Shown here: positions 5,131 to 6,224 of the stretch, in pieces
Numbering within the stretch: position 1 is the stretch's first letter
Layout: each line of letters starts with the position of its first letter
Origin: VFKE01 sp043758025
GTDB taxonomy: Bacteria > Verrucomicrobiota > Verrucomicrobiia > Verrucomicrobiales > Verrucomicrobiaceae
Assembly (NCBI GenBank): GCA_043758025.1
Contig: JAYVOH010000059.1
Coordinates: 1-6,224, forward strand
Length of the DNA: 6,224 bases
Direction: 5' to 3'
Position numbers and translations under genes: made by a program
The notes under the pieces: model-generated
Told to the model about the DNA's origin: nothing
Seen by the model: the letters and a program-made list of their open reading frames with translations, nothing else
Databases searched by the model: none

Positions 5131-5555
5131 GGCTGCACAAATGTGGTTGCCGCCGGTTTAAAGAGTCCGTTGGAGATTCCAAACTTCGTCAGGTCAGCCC
5201 CAGCAGCAGCGGCTTGAGTCTGCGCGGTGAGCGCGGCCTGACTCTTCGCCAGACTGGTGGCGTTGCTGTTGTTGATCTGCTTGGTGATCTCCATCGCCTT
5301 CTGCACCGATCCCGTGATGTAGGCCGAGGAGAGTGATGCAACGAGCTGGGTCAGGTTCTGGAAGCCCGCATCCTGATCGGACGCATGGGAGGCACCAAAG
5401 ATGCTGCTGTCGGCGTTCAGCTTCCCATAGACCAGGCTGCGCGTGGTAAAGGTGCCAACCGGCTGGCCGGGGCCGGACCAGCTCACGACGCTGGTGGTCG
5501 TTTGCTGGCAGGAAGAAGTCAGCATGATACAGAGCAAGGCAATGAGCGTTTTCAT
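5127..5555 (-). CDS. 142-aa lipoprotein of unknown function
   Basis: From ATG 5555 to TGA 5127. Residues 1-16, MKTLIALLCIMLTSSC, are a lipoprotein signal peptide with Cys16 as the expected acylated residue (TSSC is a mildly non-standard lipobox). The mature protein is polar and Ser/Thr/Gln/Ala-rich: a Gly/Thr region (residues 28-45, with GTFTTRSLVYG), then helices at about 66-122 containing QKAMEITKQINNSNA and a run of Ala/Gln (108-120) suggestive of a coiled coil. There is no second membrane segment, so it is not a one-protein (u-) spanin. The start is supported by GGGAGGT about 9 nt upstream and a 4-bp overlap with the preceding lipoprotein gene. The same frame stays open to an ATG at 5816, but that extension is a shadow of the 54-aa gene. 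I do not recognise the family. Confidence 0.8.
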   Translation of the reverse strand: MKTLIALLCIMLTSSCQQTTTSVVSWSGPGQPVGTFTTRSLVYGKLNADSSIFGASHASDQDAGFQNLTQLVASLSSAYITGSVQKAMEITKQINNSNATSLAKSQAALTAQTQAAAAGADLTKFGISNGLFKPAATTFVQP

Positions 5556-5716
5556 CGGCGCGCACCTCCCATGAGTTGGGCCTGCACACCGCCTTGATAA
5601 GCTGCGTGCTTGGCCTCCATTGCTTCGAAAAAGGAAGTGGTGGACTGGCCCCACTGAGTTTGCACCGCCGCAGTGTTGGCGCACGAGCTGAGAAGCACGG
5701 CAGCCAGCAACAGCAT
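5552..5716 (-). CDS. 54-aa lipoprotein
   Basis: A short ORF from ATG 5716 to TGA 5552. It starts MLLLAAVLLSSC, an excellent though short lipoprotein signal: a hydrophobic run and the textbook lipobox LSSC with Cys12. The 42-residue mature part (starting ANTAAVQTQWGQSTTSFFEA after the Cys) is polar and mostly helical, ending GGARR. A GAGGG Shine-Dalgarno lies about 5-6 nt before ATG 5716, and the stop overlaps the next lipoprotein start by 4 bp. The signal peptide lacks the usual N-terminal Lys/Arg from this start; a GTG at 5722 adds only two residues. The frame stays open back through the heptamer repeat to 5813 without another ATG. It is the first of three consecutive lipoproteins in front of the holin-like gene. 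Function is unknown. Confidence 0.72.
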   Translation of the reverse strand: MLLLAAVLLSSCANTAAVQTQWGQSTTSFFEAMEAKHAAYQGGVQAQLMGGARR

Positions 5717-5739
5717 CGCCACCCTCAGGCATTGAACCC

Positions 5740-5795
5740 TTGAATCTTGAATCTTGAATCTTGAATCTTGAATCTTGAATCTTGAATCTTGAATC
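5740..5795. repeat. Eight perfect tandem copies of the heptamer TTGAATC
   Basis: Bases 5740-5795 are eight uninterrupted copies of TTGAATC (GATTCAA on the transcribed strand), flanked by a degenerate copy TTGAACC at 5732-5738 and by a T-run at 5796-5800. The array sits in the 96-base gap between the winged-helix gene and the first lipoprotein, ending 23 bases before that gene's ATG. Each three copies (21 nt) spell the same seven amino acids in every frame (cyclic F-K-I-Q-D-S-R on the minus strand) with no stop, so the array is open in all three minus frames. Perfect heptamers are prone to slippage. Confidence 0.97.
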
Positions 5796-5812
5796 TTTTT
5801 GTTCGCTCTTCT

Positions 5813-6097
5813 TCATACTCTCGCCCTTTCGTGTTCATCAATCCCGGCGCTGGTGATGCGATAATGGCGGGTCGCGACGCCGGTTTGCCGCACCTCCTCA
5901 AATTGATTGTGCGATGCCGATGCCCAGTAGAGGCACGCCTGCTTCACCTCGGCTTCCGTGAAGTCATATTTCCGGCGCAGCATCCGCGCGATGTCTGCTG
6001 CCGAGAGCGCCACCGCCATGCCCAGCCTATATAGGCAGGCCCGCGTCTCCAAACGCACGTCTTCGATCCGCAGTTGTTCTCGCGCTTCTTCGCTCAT
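5813..6097 (-). CDS. Small winged-helix-like protein
   Basis: A 94-aa protein starting at ATG 6097. Helical segments lie at about 3-28, then an HTH-like block LSAADIARMLRRKYDFTEAE (31-50), a helix VKQACLYWASASH (51-63), and a beta-hairpin wing TGVATRHYRITSAGIDEHER (72-91). The Tyr-x-Ile-Thr-x2-Gly ending of the wing is the same as in the protein at 939-1205, suggesting the two share a fold. In Mu-like phages a small HTH protein lies between a coiled-coil protein and the gp27/gp28 pair, which fits this position. No Shine-Dalgarno is evident; the previous stop is only 5 bases upstream. The TGA stop overlaps an ATG (5816) that opens the frame running into the heptamer array. No regulator family can be named with confidence. 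Confidence 0.8.
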   Translation of the reverse strand: MSEEAREQLRIEDVRLETRACLYRLGMAVALSAADIARMLRRKYDFTEAEVKQACLYWASASHNQFEEVRQTGVATRHYRITSAGIDEHERARV

Positions 6098-6102
6098 GAT
6101 CG

Positions 6103-6224
6103 TCAGCGTTTGTTGGGATGATGATCCGTCGCGCCTTCCACCCGGCCAAGACTCCGTTCGATGCTGGAGAGCTGCTCGGTCACCAGACGGCGGTGCTCAT
6201 TGGCTTCGTCCTTGTTGTCGTTAA
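6103..6224 (-). CDS. C-terminus of a coiled-coil protein (partial; start outside window)
   Basis: An open minus frame enters from the right edge and ends at TGA 6105-6103. The 39 visible complete codons encode NDNKDEANEHRRLVTEQLSS, then IERSLGRVEGATDHHPNKR. The first 30 are strongly helical with hydrophobic residues at heptad-like spacing (Leu, Val, Leu, Ile, Leu, Val), and the end is polar. Short proteins with a membrane anchor and this kind of coiled-coil tail (for example the DUF2730 group) occupy this position in Mu-like phages, but the N-terminus is not available to test that. An inner-membrane spanin is another possibility. It stops 5 bases before the winged-helix gene, consistent with one operon. 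Confidence 0.55.
   Translation of the reverse strand, partial: NDNKDEANEHRRLVTEQLSSIERSLGRVEGATDHHPNKR

Noticed and set aside
4695..5161. Plus-strand open frames filling the area between the endolysin and the 142-aa lipoprotein
   Set aside because: The minus strand here holds two small genes with a signal peptide or membrane segments and exact ATGA overlaps, which explain the region better.
5127..5816. 229-aa reading of the 142-aa lipoprotein from ATG 5816
   Set aside because: It would place about 87 residues of repeat-encoded and low-complexity sequence in front of a clear lipoprotein signal and contradicts the strong ribosome site at 5555 and the 54-aa gene in the other frame. The ATG is retained only as part of the repeat finding.

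Overview
This window is one compact, leftward-transcribed block of bacteriophage-type genes, all on the minus strand, most likely part of a prophage. No host housekeeping gene, tRNA, rRNA, insertion sequence or CRISPR array is visible. Base composition is GC-rich. The family make-up (a TerS/gp27-like protein of a type I recall from verrucomicrobial genomes, a papain-like phage protein, heptanucleotide repeats) suggests a Verrucomicrobiota host or a relative. That assignment rests on recall and inference and was not computed. The gene order (coiled-coil protein, winged-helix protein, lysis genes, DUF3486/Mu gp27-like protein, large terminase) resembles the late region of Mu-like transposable phages.

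Layout in the direction of transcription (right to left). (1) 6224-5813: the C-terminus of a coiled-coil protein, then a small winged-helix-like protein. (2) 5812-5717: a non-coding stretch with eight perfect copies of a 7-bp repeat. (3) 5716-4778: three consecutive small lipoproteins (54, 142 and 59 aa) and a 58-aa holin-like membrane protein, each joined to the next by a 4-bp ATGA stop/start overlap. (4) 4777-4690: an intergenic stretch holding a strong stem-loop. (5) 4689-3638: an M15-family peptidoglycan peptidase (endolysin) and a DUF1353 protein. (6) 3628-2965: a 52-aa zinc-finger-like protein whose 3' end overlaps the start of a secreted phospholipase-D-fold nuclease of the Nuc type. 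(7) 2940-2185: a papain-like cysteine-peptidase-related protein, preceded by a G-quadruplex motif. (8) 2106-1: the packaging module: a TerS-like protein, a Cys/His-rich 66-aa protein, a winged-helix-like protein and a large terminase ATPase, again chained by ATGA overlaps.

Working model: region 8 supplies genome packaging; regions 3-5 supply lysis, with a holin-like protein releasing a cytoplasmic M15 endolysin and lipoproteins possibly acting at the outer membrane; the nuclease and the cysteine-peptidase-like protein are accessory factors of unknown role. Five genes are under 60 codons or cut by the window edge and are easily missed (3470-3628, 4778-4954, 4951-5130, 5552-5716, 6103-6224). 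The points most worth follow-up are the three-lipoprotein lysis cassette, the frame-sensitive heptamer repeat in front of it, the large terminase that stops after its ATPase domain, and the secreted nuclease.
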